Source: Channa striata (Eukaryota > Chordata > Actinopteri > Anabantiformes > Channidae). From it: a DNA stretch of 64,000 bases. Location of the stretch: NCBI GenBank assembly GCA_033026295.1, contig CM065178.1, positions 21,653,781 to 21,717,780 of the forward strand. The letters are read 5' to 3'. Of this stretch, positions 23,101 to 36,460 are shown piece after piece; the stretch's first letter is position 1; every line of letters starts with the position of its first letter. The notes beneath the pieces are model-generated. The model was not told where the DNA came from, made no database searches, and saw nothing but the letters and a program-made list of their open reading frames with translations. The position numbers and the translations under genes were made by a program.

Positions 23101-25704
23101 GATATGCCAGTGGGTGCCTGTGCTGAAACCGCATCTGAATGAAGGTGGAGGATCAACATAAGCCGCACTGCGGGCCAAAACATGTATTCCCTAGGTGTTT
23201 TTGGCTGGTGTTTATCTCCACGGTGCACTCTTCTTCCTTTCCTTCCTCCTCTCCTCGCTGGGCAGCCCCGAGCTGGACCTGGTCGATGGTGTTCAGAGGA
23301 TGCCGGTTCCCGTTTGAAGTGCCGTGTTCCTATTTTGGGGAACTTCCGCTGGGAGGAAGTGTAGGAGGGGGAAAAAAACATTGGATTCGGAAGCAAAGAA
23401 AACCTTTTTATTTGTGTAGACACAAAACAGCAGCCCCTGGTGGCACACAGATGCAGGCTGGTCCCTCCCTAAATGAGAAGCTCTCGACCTTCGACTAAAA
23501 ACTGTGCAAGCTTTGGCAAGAGCTTGTGAATAACAATTCTAAGACAACAAGGTAATAACTTCCAGTATCCCCAGGAAGTACCTCCATACCAACCCTGTCT
23601 CCTAAAAATGACGTTCCAATCCAAGCTGCAAATGCCATTGTGTTTTTGTAGCAAACGTTTGGTTCCTGAGTCCCGTGTCTTGCTATAAAACATGATAAAA
23701 CTTGATTTGTGTAACTAACTGTTTGATTTTCCAACCCTCTATTTTCCTCTGACCATAACCTGTTTCTGTACCTGCCTCATCACAACCATAATATGCTTTA
23801 ATAATGCTGTAGTCAAACAAACTGGTCATTGTCCTGCAGGATCGCATATTTCAGCAGATAATAAAAAGGGAAATTTTGCTGCAAGATCTGATATTTTTAC
23901 ATTGTCTGGTAACACGTCAGTGATATGTTTACTATGAACATTATTGGAACTCACTAAGTAGAATGATAACATATTCTCATTATGTTCACGAGGATGAAAT
24001 TACGTTCCTCCAAAAAACACAATCATGTTTGCAGTTTTGTTGTATGGGAACTTCATGTTTAGGAGACAGGTTTGTCCATACTGGACAATTAGCATGTCTG
24101 TCTTTGGGCCCTGGATTCTGACTGGATGAACCAAACGTTGCTAAATGCACAAACCATTCAACACTTCTTAAAAAGAATGAGCTGTTCGTCACAATGTTTA
24201 GGCCGGACTGAGGTCGAATCATTGAGGAATGTCCATAAAGATTTCATTGGACCCTAGCAGACTGGGAAATAATGAAATATACATCTTTGATACGAATGTG
24301 GAAACAAGGCCGATGAAAGTATGATTAAAACATGCAATAATTTCAATAATTTCTGGCACTGTTGTACTGGTGTAATCCAAGCAGGGTCATTTCACTGCGT
24401 GTCTTTTTGCAGTTTAACTGAAAACATTTCTTGAATGTAAATTAATTTATACATACATTTTTCTTATATTTAATTGGCCTTATTGGACTAATTCTCAGCA
24501 TCGTAGCATGTGTTTTTGACGCCACATGACCCCAAGCTAACAGCAACACTGCTGCGTGGGCAGTTTTACCGTAAATGCAAACACACAACTCAGTTTATCA
24601 GACCATTTAAGGCCGGAACCCTGTTCCCCAGATATTTTATAGAACCTAATGTTGCATTAAGTGTTCATCCATCAGATTTTGAATTATTTCAGCGCTCATT
24701 AGTCCCCACAGAGCCACAGTGCTGAGGCCGCTGCCGGTGTATAGGCGTCTTTTTTAAAAAGCCATTCATCCCCAGTTTCTCCTCAAACCCCCTGTGACGT
24801 CGGACTGACCGCGTCACTAACAACCAAAGGTGTCTGAAGAGCAACAATAATCGGAGAAGGGCTCAGGACTCTGAGCAGAAAAATTCCTGGTAGACTGCTT
24901 TGAGCGCCTAGTTCCAGGGAGCGCCGAGCGCGCTCTCCCTCCAGAATGTTAATGCCATCCCCCCGAACATCAAAGTTGTGGAAAGTAGGCTACGAAAGCG
25001 GCATCGTGTTTACCTCCTGAGCGAGCTGCAGAGTGTTTACACACCTTTTTCTGCAGGAACCGTTTCGACACATCAAAACCGCCGGAGTCTGTTTTCTCTC
25101 TCATGACCCAGAAATGAAAGACAACACGGCGGTGAGAAAGAGAAACCACGAGGGAATTTCGCCTTTTGAAAAAAGTTAAGCAAACTCCAAGTTCAGTGAG
25201 AGTGAGGTGAAATCTGATTAGGTAACTGTGACACTGGTGAAAATGCTCCGTGTTGTCTATTTTGCTCCTGGGGGCAGAAAGTGTCCCAGTGGACATCTTT
25301 AAACGTGAAAATACCGACTTTCGTTAAAAGGTTCTGCAGTGTGTCATCTGTTTAGCATAGTCCATGGCTACCTGCAGCACACATTATTTAAATATTGGCA
25401 TTCAACCTGTGGAGAGGTAAAAAAAAATAAAAAATAAATCAAACAATGTCCTCAGATTTTTCAAATAAACTTCCCAACAGCATTAGTCCCCTAAAACCCT
25501 TGGGGACACATCGCAGACCTACAAATTATACGTTCTCAAAGTTTCCCAAAGTGTTGCAAGTATCAGTCAACTATTGAATCACCTCTTCAAGACTCTCCTC
25601 TATATGGAAATGGGGGGAAATGCAAACGTCTCCCTGGTTAAAATCAATTATTCACAGTCATCTCCAGGGATGTGCAGGCCTTGGCAGTTTCCTAAGATGA
25701 TTCA

Positions 25705-25706
<2 letters not shown>
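20148..25706. other. Intergenic, no gene seen
   Basis: No exon or RNA gene is supported. A TGTAATTT-rich, low-complexity AT segment runs from about 20220 to 20480 and includes an 8-bp inverted repeat (GAAAGTAC / GTACTTTC near 20360-20390). A 9-bp perfect inverted repeat lies at 21079-21099. A poly-A run is at about 20688-20703. The remaining open frames look like chance. Confidence 0.55.
21079..21099. repeat. Short perfect inverted repeat (9 bp arms, 3 bp spacer)
   Basis: GGTGTTAAG, GGT, CTTAACACC. This could be a dimeric transcription-factor site or chance. There is no supporting context. Confidence 0.6.

Positions 25707-25742
<36 letters not shown>
25707..25742. repeat. (GT)18 microsatellite
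   Basis: Uninterrupted GT run in intergenic DNA, about 280 bp from a second GT run at 26021. Confidence 0.97.
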
Positions 25743-25743
<1 letters not shown>

Positions 25744-26018
25744 TTCGTGTGTTCAAGCTAAACCCCTTCAGCATAATGTGAGTTACATTGCAGATGAGAG
25801 TGTATCCGGCAAACCCTCCCTGCGACGTCCGACATCTCCTCCATGACTGAACCCCGCTGAGAAAACGGGCCTCTCACACAGGTCTGCTGGACCAGATAGG
25901 GAAAGGCGACACCGACTCTTCAGTGTGGAGTCTTACCGACTGTCCCGCTGCTGAGAAGTTGTGAATGTTTCATACAGAATGGGTGTGCGGCGCTCCTCCG
26001 CAGCCTTTTGTTACTCGG

Positions 26019-26020
<2 letters not shown>

Positions 26021-26057
<37 letters not shown>
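26021..26057. repeat. (GT)18 microsatellite
   Basis: Uninterrupted GT run. It is followed by a strongly T-rich stretch up to about 26450. Confidence 0.97.
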
Positions 26058-26058
<1 letters not shown>

Positions 26059-26839
26059 ATGTCATCTTTCCAATACCACCATGTTTGTTCTTTCTTTATC
26101 CATAATCTTTAGTGTTTCTTTACTACACTTTATGTCCACATTAGATGGATAAGGGCCAAATTTCGGATTAATATTAATCCAACTGTGTTATTTTACTACC
26201 GTCTACTATGTGGTTCACATGCTCTATGTAATCTTTTATAGCTTTGTTTATGTTTGTATATATATTCTATATAGAATTTGTTTTATCATGTTCTTAATAC
26301 TTAATACATTTTTTAATATACTCGTGCTTTATGGACATTATTATCACTGTTTTGACTCTTTATCTTATTGTTTTTGCTTGTTCACATTTTTCAGCTCTCA
26401 ATCATCTATAAAGCATTTTGAATTGCATTATCAGTGAGAAAAGTGCTAAATAAATCAAATTTGGATTGGATTTGATACCCTGCTTTAATGCATTTGGTTT
26501 ACTCATTCGGCCATTAGTAATTCAGCAAAATTCAAAAAGCAAACACATAGATGCAGATGGTTCCGATAAACAGAGCAGTCGACAATCGACAGCTGTTCAC
26601 GGGTTAATGGGGAAATTGTCCTTGAAAAGATTTTCCGTGTCTTTATTTGTGAGGCATGTCCTTGGGGTAAATGTTCAGGTTAATTAGCTGTAAACTGCTT
26701 GATATTATGTGATATTATGTGATGTGGTTAGTAAGGGACCTTAAAACAATATCCCTAGAAAGATTTAAACAATGTGCCAGCCCTCAAGTCGCCAATGTGC
26801 TTCCTGTAGTTCTAACTGGAGGAGTAAATGCATGGGAGC

Positions 26840-27080
26840 AAATACACCATCGGGTGACATCATCTGGAGGAGGTTTTGAGTTCATGTGGAGGCTGGAGCT
26901 GGTGATGTAAATAAGGAAGCTTCGGTAGACAAAGCCATCTGATTTCAGTAAGTCCTACAGAGGATGCAGCCCTGAACCGAGACGCAACTCAAAAACCTCC
27001 TGGTTATGAGCAACTGAATCACATCATTGTTAATATTTCGACCTTATTAAAGTTAAAACTGAAGCTAGCGATAACATGAG
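26840..27080. mobile_element. Second, diverged copy of the foldback repeat
   Basis: The segment GTGACATCATCTGGAGGAGG near 26854 repeats the core arm of the 8.3 kb foldback with about three mismatches in 27. Here the partner arm lies further away: AGGAGGTTTTGAGTT (26868-26882) pairs with AACTCAAAAACCTCCT (26986-27001) with a one-base indel. The outer boundaries are estimated. Confidence 0.45.
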
Positions 27081-27180
27081 GCTTGGAATCCGTCCTCACA
27101 GCCCTTCAGATACTTTTAGTTATCGAATTAAGAAGCTAATAAATGTCTTCTTCATGCCTTTCTCCGACTGAGCTGTGGGG

Positions 27181-27266
27181 CGTGTCAAAGTGTCCTTGGG
27201 CAAGACACTGAACCCCAAGTTGCTCCCGGTGGACCAGATGAGCACCCTGCATGGCAGCCACCGCCA

Positions 27267-27306
<40 letters not shown>

Positions 27307-27360
27307 CAAATTACTCTGTAAGTTGCTTTGGATAAAAGCATCGGCCAAATGACAGCATAG
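27181..27360 (+). mobile_element. Fish SINE-like dispersed repeat containing (GT)18
   Basis: The motifs GTGTCCTTGGGCAAGACACT, GAACCCCAAGTTGCTCCCGG, CATGGCAGCCACCGCCATCG, a GT tract at 27269-27304, and TTGCTTTGGATAAAAGCATC followed by GGCCAAATGACAGCA are in the order typical of a repeat spread through percomorph genomes. It is probably a tRNA-derived SINE or a non-autonomous element. The GT expansion sits where the consensus has a TGTGAATG-like segment. Confidence 0.7.
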
Positions 27361-30300
27361 GCGTCCACTGCACGTTGAGAAACGTGTTGGATCATATTTC
27401 TACAAAAAAATGAGAAAAAATTATGCAACGTGTATCTTTGAGAGACAAAAGCGTTTAGTTGTAATTGAAAGTCATGCCTGTTTTGCCGTTGTCCCAGTGT
27501 CTGACTACAGTGGCCATTTTGCAGGCCCACACTTCCACAAGTTGTCCATCCTGAAACCTCATTTAACAAAGGCTGATGCGTGTCTCTTAGATAAAGACGC
27601 CACAAGAGGTGAAGAACGTGACGAATGCAGCTTCAAGAACTAAAAGCTATAAAATAGGACGTCTTGAAGTTTCGCTCTGATCCATCAGTATTTAAAGTGT
27701 GGGTTGAGCGTGGCTGATTGAAATGAAAAAGGTTTCAAATAACGGGGAAATGAGAAAATACAGAAGCGGTTTAATAAATCAGGCAGGCTGTGGGTTGTCA
27801 CTTAACTCCACAGACCCCAGCAAATGTGGTGTGATAAGTTAACAGGTACACACAGGGTCACAGTGCGTGGGCAGCCTGCCTCCAAATACCGTTTGCTGAT
27901 ATGGAAGTTGCGTTATCTCTCAGGCAGGATGCGAACAGATATTTTACCTCCGAACCTCGGTGCTGCCGTGTGGCTTTCAGCACGCTGGACGTGGCTAATT
28001 AAAGTCCTGCAAACTGTAAAAAGCAGGAAATCCTCCTGACAGTCATCCTCAGATAACACCGCAGGGTCCAAGGGACTAATAAACTTCACCGTAATATCCT
28101 TTTGACATAATTTAATGGGGTAAAGGTACCACATCGCTTCTTTATAAATTGTCTTTGCCTGTTGCAGCTGGCTGAGAGCACTTGATTTAACAAGAGCGAC
28201 CTTGCAATTGTTCCCTCAATCAGCTGGCCTCTCCGCTTCGCTCTCATTCTCAATCATTTCATGTGCCGATTTACAGCGCCAGCCCAGAACTGATCAGGTG
28301 TGACAGCCACACGCGCCTTAACTTGTGTCTGTTGGTCATCAGCAGCTCCTCTCCACGTCGCCGCGCTCGGTTTGCTGGCGAATGCCAAACAGCTGATGCT
28401 CCGCGGTCAGCCTGATGTGTCGGTACATGTGACCCAGTAATAAACCTAAAGGAACATGGATCTGCATGCAGACCTGCAGCCTTTCTTAGCATGAGCGCTG
28501 CATGTTCTCTCTGTGTGACATAAAGCCAATCCGACCATGACACAAGAACCGGAAGGGGAAGGAATGGTCGCTCATGGTTCTGCATGTGGTCCACTTATGA
28601 TGCGACAGGAATCTCATGTCACGATTTCATTTCACCATTCATTCTAAGAGTTTTTTTTTTACCCTAATGAAATGTCATTTTCCGCTAATTGTTTGCTTAA
28701 TTATATTCATAATGGAAGCAATACATCTGAGTAATTTAAATGCCAGTTTTATGCCGCTTGTATCAGGATTCATTTTTAAAAATAGGTAAATTCCTCCCTC
28801 TTTGGTCCTTGTCTACAGTAAGATGTGTGGCCTTTGTTATTCTACTGCACATAAAGAAATCTCTGGTTTGTCTCTAGAGTCTTGCAGAACTGCTGCATAT
28901 ATTATGAAACAATTCTTTAAAATGTAAATGAGAAATATTCGAAATGTCTCTCAAACACAAAAAGGCCTGAGTAATATTCCACGGCTCTAATTGTTGTGCA
29001 CACGCTTTTAAAGCAATAACCCTATTTTTAGCCTCCCGTATTATTGCTAACACGCAAGTATTAGCATTGTTGGATTAAAGTTGAAATAACTGAAAGGTGC
29101 AAAGGTGAAATCACTCCGCAGTCAAGGGTTTGTGGGGTTGAAGCCCGTCAGAGGTGCAGTCAGATGAAAAACAGCTGGTGCCAGGAAGGGCAGCCCGCTG
29201 TCCTTGTCATGACTGAACGTGTTTTTGGGGATGGCTGCAGTGCGTCTAATAACTTCTGGAATTTCCCCATGTCCAGAAACATGCCTATTGACGGATGGAC
29301 TTCCAACAAAGCTGCTCTTCGGTGAAGGTGCTCAGTAGCTCCTGTCAATCAATCTGTGTCCGTCCCACCTCCCCAGACGTGCTCTCGCAGCAGCATTTCT
29401 CCCGGGTAAAAGCCAGCGGTCGATGCCGAAGGATGCGTTTCCTCGTGTCACGCTGACTGTGAGTATCGACGCAGATGGGCCCAGTGCTGCTTGCACAATA
29501 TTCCGCCTGTGCTGGATAGTAACATGTTGTGTAATGGTGACACATTTGGCAGTGTAGAGAGCTCTGCAATCGTCTCATCATTGCCAGAGCTTTAAAAAGA
29601 TTTTCTTTTTCCTGTGCCCAACATGTGAGCAATTTTTTTTATTGTCAAATCAAATTAAGACCTTTATGAGTTTATGATTCAGTGCATCAAAGCTCAAAAC
29701 ACAAGATTTGAAAAGCGACTGTCGCTCTGAAGGAGTTGGGCTTGTTGGACCACAATTTAATTTTAAGGTAGTAAAAAACCTAGTTCGGCCTTTTCGGGTT
29801 TGTTTGATGATGATGATGAAAACTGTCATTTTCTCTAAGTTCCAACATTCTAACATGTGATATCTTGTTTTTAATAATGTACAATCATAAAAGGTTTCAA
29901 ATATGTTGCAAATGTGTCTAAACAGTCTCCGAAAGTTCTGCGGGCCAGTGAATCAGATGAGTCCAAAGACGCCCTGCTGGTTTCTATTTAAATATTTGTT
30001 AATACAAGGCTGCATACGTTTGAGAGATTGATTAAGAGACATCTCTGTGTGGGGGATGAAGTGCGCTCGTGACCGCAGAGCCTTATCTAGACGGGCTTTA
30101 CAACAGCGCTGATGAACAACACAGATAGAGCGCCAACGGTGCCAGCACGAGCAAGGTCAGCCGAGAGACTGACAGTCACATTTCCCAAAGACGAGCCGGA
30201 GATAAGAGAAAAACAAATCCACCCTCAGGAGAAATGACTTCCTGTCCCAGCGTGCAGGAAAAAAAATTGTAATATTTTATTTATTGTTTTGAAAAACTGG

Positions 30301-32896
30301 CTCAAATGCAAACTGGAGATCCACCGGCTGACGTTCAGCTGTTGTTTTTCCATCCGTGCCTTTCAGTCGGAGCGTTTCATTTAGTGCCGTTTTTCATAAT
30401 TAACAGCAGAGGAGTGTGACGGAGAACAGGTCCGATGTGGAAGAGGGGCTCGCTCCTGCTGATGCATTAGCATCAGACAAGCATAAATACACACACTAAC
30501 ACGTAGATATACAGCCCATATCCACGCCGGGCCGGAGAACACGAGCCAGCTCAGATTGTAACCAGCGAACCAAAAACATTACTTGGGCTGAATACCAATA
30601 CGTTACGCTGCCTGTTGGACAGCGAGCACAAAATGACTCATAAATCATCCCTTATCCACCGCTAATGAAATAAATCACTGTGTGTTTTCCTCCAAGGTTC
30701 ACATGTACAGTGGTATTTTCCATTTCATATGTCCCCGGGACTCGATATAAGTTTGCAAGTGTGCAATTTGTTATTTGCATCACTAATGGAGGTGACTTAA
30801 AGTGTCTGTCAGAAAGTTTTAGACGGACGGCCCTGATCCCTCGACGCTCCCTCACGTCTCTGCCTGACTGTGTAACGCTGTCAAACGAGAAATGGACAGT
30901 CAGACGCTAATGTATTTCTGCCTGTCGGGGAACATCAAACTGGCGCCCCGCGGGCGGGAGAGGAGCTTTCATTAAAGTGAAAAAAGTGCCCCGCTACCAG
31001 CGTTTCCTTTGCAACACATCTTGCAGAATGGGCTGTTCTCTCGGGGATTCAGGTAACGGATGAGCCTGAATATTCAGGACACGAACCCCTGAAAAAGCGG
31101 AAAAACCTTCCCATTACAGCTGCGGGTGGGGAAGGGATTTACCTTCATACCCACATGGAAAGTTCAGTTGTCACTGTCGATGCTTTAAACTCTGATCCAC
31201 TGAGCATGTCAGAGATCAGTCGGACGTGTGAAAGTGTTTGTCCCAACGAGTCCCCCCCTCTGGTACCGCGGTTCTATATGGTCAAAAACGCTGGACTACA
31301 ACTGCACATTGGACCGGCTGGATTCCAATACACTTAGGTTTGGAATGCAGGTGGTCATTTTGCAAAATAACCTACAAGTGAGGGACACACCTTGCCCAGG
31401 GACACTTTGTTCCCTGGACACTAAGTGGGGTGGTGAAAAGCCCCCCCCATGGTATTTTGAGCAAAGTTCTGTCAAACTAAACGTAGTCGGTAAGTAACTT
31501 TAAAAAAAGGCAGAGCTAGAAGGAGAAGTCCAAATGAATGCTGCTATTGATTTGTGGGCCAAGAAACAGTCGAGAAATGTATTTCCATGTTCCGTGAATA
31601 ATGTTTCTCTTGCTTTTGTTCTTGGATTGTGTTGTTTGCTGCAGCACAATTGTACCATCAGGGCAAAGCATCATTTAAACTTTCATGGCTTTATAAAGAA
31701 TTGCCAGAGTTACTTCCTAATGAATGGCGCTCCTGCTCCCACTCCTCATAATCTTCTTATCTCAAACCACAAGGATCGATCAACTTTACAGGAAAGCTGG
31801 CGTGCCCTCGCTGCGTAAATCACTTTGCTTGTGTTTCTGGGTATTTCCCCCCATAGCAACAAATAAAACCGGATAAAGTTGGACTCCAGTTTTTTCTTAT
31901 GCAGCTTCTACCTCCCGCACTGACTGTCAGCAGCAGTTGCAGTCACCGTCACCAGTCGCCTGGCTCTGAAACCTCAGACCCCGACATTGTTAACACAGGT
32001 CCATCATCATGCAGTCAAGTCAATTCCCCGTCTGACAAGTCACCTGACAGGCCGAGCTCGTCATGCCTAACTAATCTTGATTGATTGCGGTTCTAGGCCG
32101 CAGTCAATGTTTCAGTTCCGGCATCAGCGCCCACATGAAGCGGCGCTGTCAATCACAGCCTGAGACAAGGCCTTTGGTGAGTACGCTGCTGTAAATCAAT
32201 ACAGCGCTGCTGACTGCTATCATGTGGTAAATGAAGGCCGTCTCAGGAAGTGAACGAGACGAGGCAAAATCTTTGATGTGATATCTTTAGTCTCCAGTTG
32301 ACAGTGATGATGTCGGAACGTTGGGAGAAGCAAATGCATCTTGTGATATCCGAGGAAGATTCTTGTGATGCAGAGAATTTGGGGAGCGAGCCAACTTTCG
32401 AAAACCACGATGAAACTAAGAAGCCAGCCGAGCAGAAGATCCAGTATTTCCGTTTTTTACCGACCTGGAATTGTAGCAACTTGTATGATTGTAGGTGATT
32501 GTTCAAGGACCTAAAAGAAAATCTGTGAGCTGAAATGTGTTTTAAAGAAGTATAGGCCACGTTCTGTGTTTCAGTCTGGCCCAGGAGCAAAACTGGATGT
32601 TCGAAGTGGCTTTAAACACTATCAATGAAGTGACTCAGCTGAACGAATCCATGTGCTGAAGATAAACCATCTGCCTTTAGCTGTGTTTTGGAAAAAAATG
32701 TTCCTTGTTAGGAAAATCCTGCTGTTCCGAAACATCCAGTTGAAGTCTCATTTGTGCAACATCAGGATCTTTCATTACATTACGGTTCAAAATCCATCAA
32801 CAATGTGTAACTATTGTTTAAATGCAAGCATAGAAGGAAACGTCACGTTGAACGTGGAGGCCACATCTTCAGCCCCTCAGTGTAGGAGCTCATGGA
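27361..32896. other. Intergenic, no gene seen; possible conserved noncoding elements
   Basis: No coding exon is supported. About 28640-29060 is AT-rich with several homeodomain-type cores (CTAATTG, TTAATTA) and little repeat character, the kind of sequence that is often conserved. That is inference only. A T-run lies at about 28651-28660 and a poly-T at 29632-29640. Confidence 0.5.
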
Positions 32897-34230
32897 TTAT
32901 ATTAGATTAGATTAGATTCAACTTTATTGTCATCAGACATGCACAAGTACAAGGCAACGAAATGCAGTTTATGTCTAACCAGAAGTGCAATATATTAGCA
33001 TATATACCGTTGCTATATTAGTCAGGGGTATGCAGATTGGTCTGTAGATAATATACAGGTTGCTAGTAACTAGATCAGAAATTTACAGATGGTTAAGGGT
33101 ATATAGTGGTTGCTATAGTAACCGGGAACATACAAGTAGATACAAATATGATATACAGTTTCTATTTATTATAATCAGTATATTATATATGGATGTGTAT
33201 AAACAGAAACTTGCAATCCAGTATAAATGGGTGATGGACATGTTTATTTACAGGTGAGTATATACAGACTAGTGCAATGAGTATGTGCAATATTAAATAG
33301 TGCAATGGTTATGGGGAGAATGTCGGGGTCTATGATTGTGGCAAAGAGGTCAGTGAACTCAGTGGAGGGCAGAGTTCAATAAGGAGACAACTCTAGGAAA
33401 AAAGCTGTTCCTCAGTCTGCTGGTTCTTGTCCGGGGGAATATGAAAGGCCTGCCTGAAGGCGGGAGAGAAAACTGTGAGTTTTTCTTTTGTATGTCCTCA
33501 GTGGCTGGAAGTGGAGTCCCTGTAACGCGTTGGGCAGTTGTTGGTGTTAAAGGAGCAGATTATTATCCGTGCACCAAGTGGCCAGATGCTGGACCTCCTC
33601 CCTGTAGGCTGTCTCATCGTCGTTGTTGATGAGACCGATCACTGTTGTATCATCTGTAAACTTAATGATGGTGTTAGATCCAAGCATGGGATTGCAGTCG
33701 GGTGAAGATCAGCAGAGGAAAGGGCTCAGCACACAGCCCTGTGGTACACCAGTGTCGAGCGTGATGGTTGTGGAACTGATGTGGTCTGACCTAACATGCT
33801 GAGGTCTCTTTAGGGAGCACTGCCTTTAAGTTGGAGTGATTAAAATCTCCGGGTGAGCAGTCTGTTGTTTGCTGATGGTCGTATGAAGTTTGTTCATAGC
33901 GAGCTTGGCATCAGCGTCGGGAGGAACGTAAACGGCAGTTATAATGGTGGAGGTCCACACTTAACCATGAGAAACTCTAGGTTAGCTGAGCAGCGTCTCC
34001 CAACTGTCACCGAGTTCGTGCACCGAGCTTTGTTAACATAATGCACAATCCTCAGGCTCTGGTCTTACCGGAGTCATCTGCCGTTCTGTTGCCACCCGTG
34101 TGGTGGTCAGTTAGGGTGATGGCGAGTTCCATATTGCAAATGTCATGTTTGGAGATTCTTGCACTAGAGCAAAGAAGGATCTGAGGTGTTTGTAGAAGAT
34201 AGATTTCCTTTTTTTTTCCGACCGATGCTA
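32897..34230 (-). mobile_element. Degenerate LINE (non-LTR retrotransposon), antisense, internally deleted
   Basis: Read on the minus strand, the copy ends at 32901-32916 in an (AATCT)n-type tandem, a typical 3' terminus of CR1/L2-type LINEs. Plus-strand segments such as CAACTTTATTGTCAT, AAGGCAACGAAATGCAG, AAAAGCTGTTCCTCAGTCTG, CTCAGCACACAGCCCTGTGG and CATAATGCACAATCCTC match, in reverse, the 3' UTR, reverse-transcriptase and endonuclease parts of a LINE common in fish genomes. Reverse-transcriptase-derived sequence passes abruptly into endonuclease-derived sequence near 33800-33850, implying loss of a large middle part. No open frame survives. The family is not named with certainty. Confidence 0.75.
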
Positions 34231-35547
34231 GTGGAAAAAAAATAGTTTGCATTAGACGTTTTGCTTCTTTTCAGTGACACATGCAGGTCCAGCTCTTGCT
34301 TTAATGTGTCGGCAACAATTCAGAAAAGTTTAAAGAAAAGATATTTGCTGTGATGTGATGATTTCTGGGCAAATTTGTAAACAGATTATCATTTCAATGC
34401 AATTTTGCAAAACGTGACTGTCAGCCTCTGATTTGCACTAATGGATTATCTGTTTATAAAAACTTTTAATCAGAGCCCACATTAAAAAAAACAAAAATCA
34501 CTGTGAGATTGACTTGGATTAATTAGCATCAAAATAGCTACAGAATAATTCTCATACAATAGGATCTGTAAACTGTAGAAAAGGCCTGATGCTCTAAATA
34601 AACCCAGAAACATTTGAGACGCTCTCATAAGCATAACCATGGATATCATTTTCTTTTCTTTGTCATTAATTGAACTCGTGAACTTTGTTTTGTACTAACT
34701 GATCCTGTTTCTGTAGCTGTAGGACGAGAGCGGAAAGTCGAGGCTAAAATCTAAAGAAGATAAGAAAAGAGGAAGTGATGACCTTCAGAGGTGAGAAGGT
34801 TATCACATCCGATCACATGTGATGGAAACACAAGGCATAACTGACCCATCACATCGGAATCCGTCAGTGAGATATCGTCTGCTTTGTCCTGTCACAAATC
34901 ATCCCTGGCATCAGACTGATGTCAATATTGTCCGATCGGGTCTTTCTGTGTTTAGCCTGAACGCTGCTGCAGCCCTTCTTTACATTAACACATCTCAGTG
35001 TTTTTAGTGGGGAAGTCGCCAGCTGGATCACGTCTGCTTTCACTTAGGCAAACAAGAAAGACGCCTCTTCCAAACTCATTATGACTGGACAGCTGTTCTG
35101 GTGGGGACGATCCAAAATCAACAGCCACGTCTTGGACGGCTTCTGACAGCCACTGCTGGCTTTTGCGACAGCGTCGGAGACACTCTGGTGCTGCCAGTCC
35201 ACGCGTCTCAATTTGGCGTCCTGCTGCTGTGCTGACTGGTATAACCGCTCCTGGAGTCGGCAGTTGCTGCTAATGTTTTGTGGCGGTGATTGTGTGGGGA
35301 AAGTCCTCGCAGCAAATTTGAGCTGATGAAGTTCTCAGTTTGCGGTCCTCTAAACTAGAGCACAGTGCGAGTCAGTTTCCCTCGGGCCACCTGTGCTGGA
35401 ATTAATGCACATGACCGGCGGTCCCCCAAATGGCACGTTATATTCCAGTGAGAGCCAGCAGCCTCATGTTTATTCTATTGCTGTTGCCATGGCATGTCAT
35501 GAATCAACTACCAGTCCATACCCAAGCAAATCTCATTAGGGGTATAT

Positions 35548-35598
<51 letters not shown>

Positions 35599-36384
35599 TC
35601 TGAGGGGCTGCGGAGGGATGAGAAACTAAGAGGAGGAGGATGTTGTCGCTTTTCTGCACATATTCGCCCTCTCAGTCGTCCAGGCCAGTGGACAGGTGGC
35701 TTAACCGGTCCTCAGAGGACGCACATGTGTCCACAGCTGTCCAAGCCCAGTTTGCCTTTATGTACAGCTCAGTCACTGCAGAGGAGGGGGTGTGAATGGA
35801 TGTTAGGACAGGAGTCGTGATGCTGTGTTTGTGCGTTAACGAGCTCAGGGTTGCACACACTCCTGCGTTCGTGTTCGTGCGTTCGTCGGCGTGCAGACTG
35901 TTCCGTGTTTACCTGTGAACGCAGAGGAATTTCCAGCAATTCACAGTAACGATTCCACAATGTCAACACACCATTAAAAGCCCATTCGTTTTTCAAGGCT
36001 GTGCCGTTTGCAGTCGCCACAACCTCCGCTCTCCCGCCACGTGGAGTTAATTATATTAACAGCAATTGTGCCTAATACGTCCCACGTCTGTAGAACTTTA
36101 ATTGAAGAGGGAACCGAGGAATAGAAAAGAGCAAAATCGTGCGCACCGATAATGGCTTTGCGGTAGATCGTCAGCTCCCAAGCAATTTTATTCATTTCTT
36201 GTGTTTATTTTCAATTACTGCCTAATCAGTGTTTGCTGGCTACTCGTGTAAACTCATCAAAACAAAGAGGTGTCGGGAAAGTTAAAAACTGCCTGTGGAA
36301 ATTTCCCACGATTCAGCCTGAATCAGCTGCAGCTGAACTGGCTGTTTAGGACACAAAGTAATTGGTTTGTTCTTGTACGTCCAT
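34231..36384. other. Intergenic, no gene seen
   Basis: Apart from the GT microsatellite at 35555-35596, I see no gene, RNA or recognisable element here. Confidence 0.55.
35555..35596. repeat. (GT)21 microsatellite
   Basis: Uninterrupted GT run in intergenic DNA. Confidence 0.97.
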
Positions 36385-36460
36385 GGGCAGCGTGGTGGTC
36401 GAGTGGGTGGACCTGTTGCCTCACACCTTTAAGGTCCTCGGTTTGAATCCCTGGCTGTTT
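36385..36460 (+). mobile_element. tRNA-like SINE/L2 head fragment
   Basis: GGGCAGCGTGGTGGTCGAGT, then GACCTGTTGCCTCACACC, then AGGTCCTCGGTTTGAATCCC follows the A-box/B-box-like head of the fish repeat whose tail is seen at 19.9-20.1 kb. Only the head remains. Confidence 0.6.

Noticed and set aside
27120..27605. 161-codon minus-strand frame
   Set aside because: It is antisense to the SINE-like repeat and its GT tract (Thr-His repeat).
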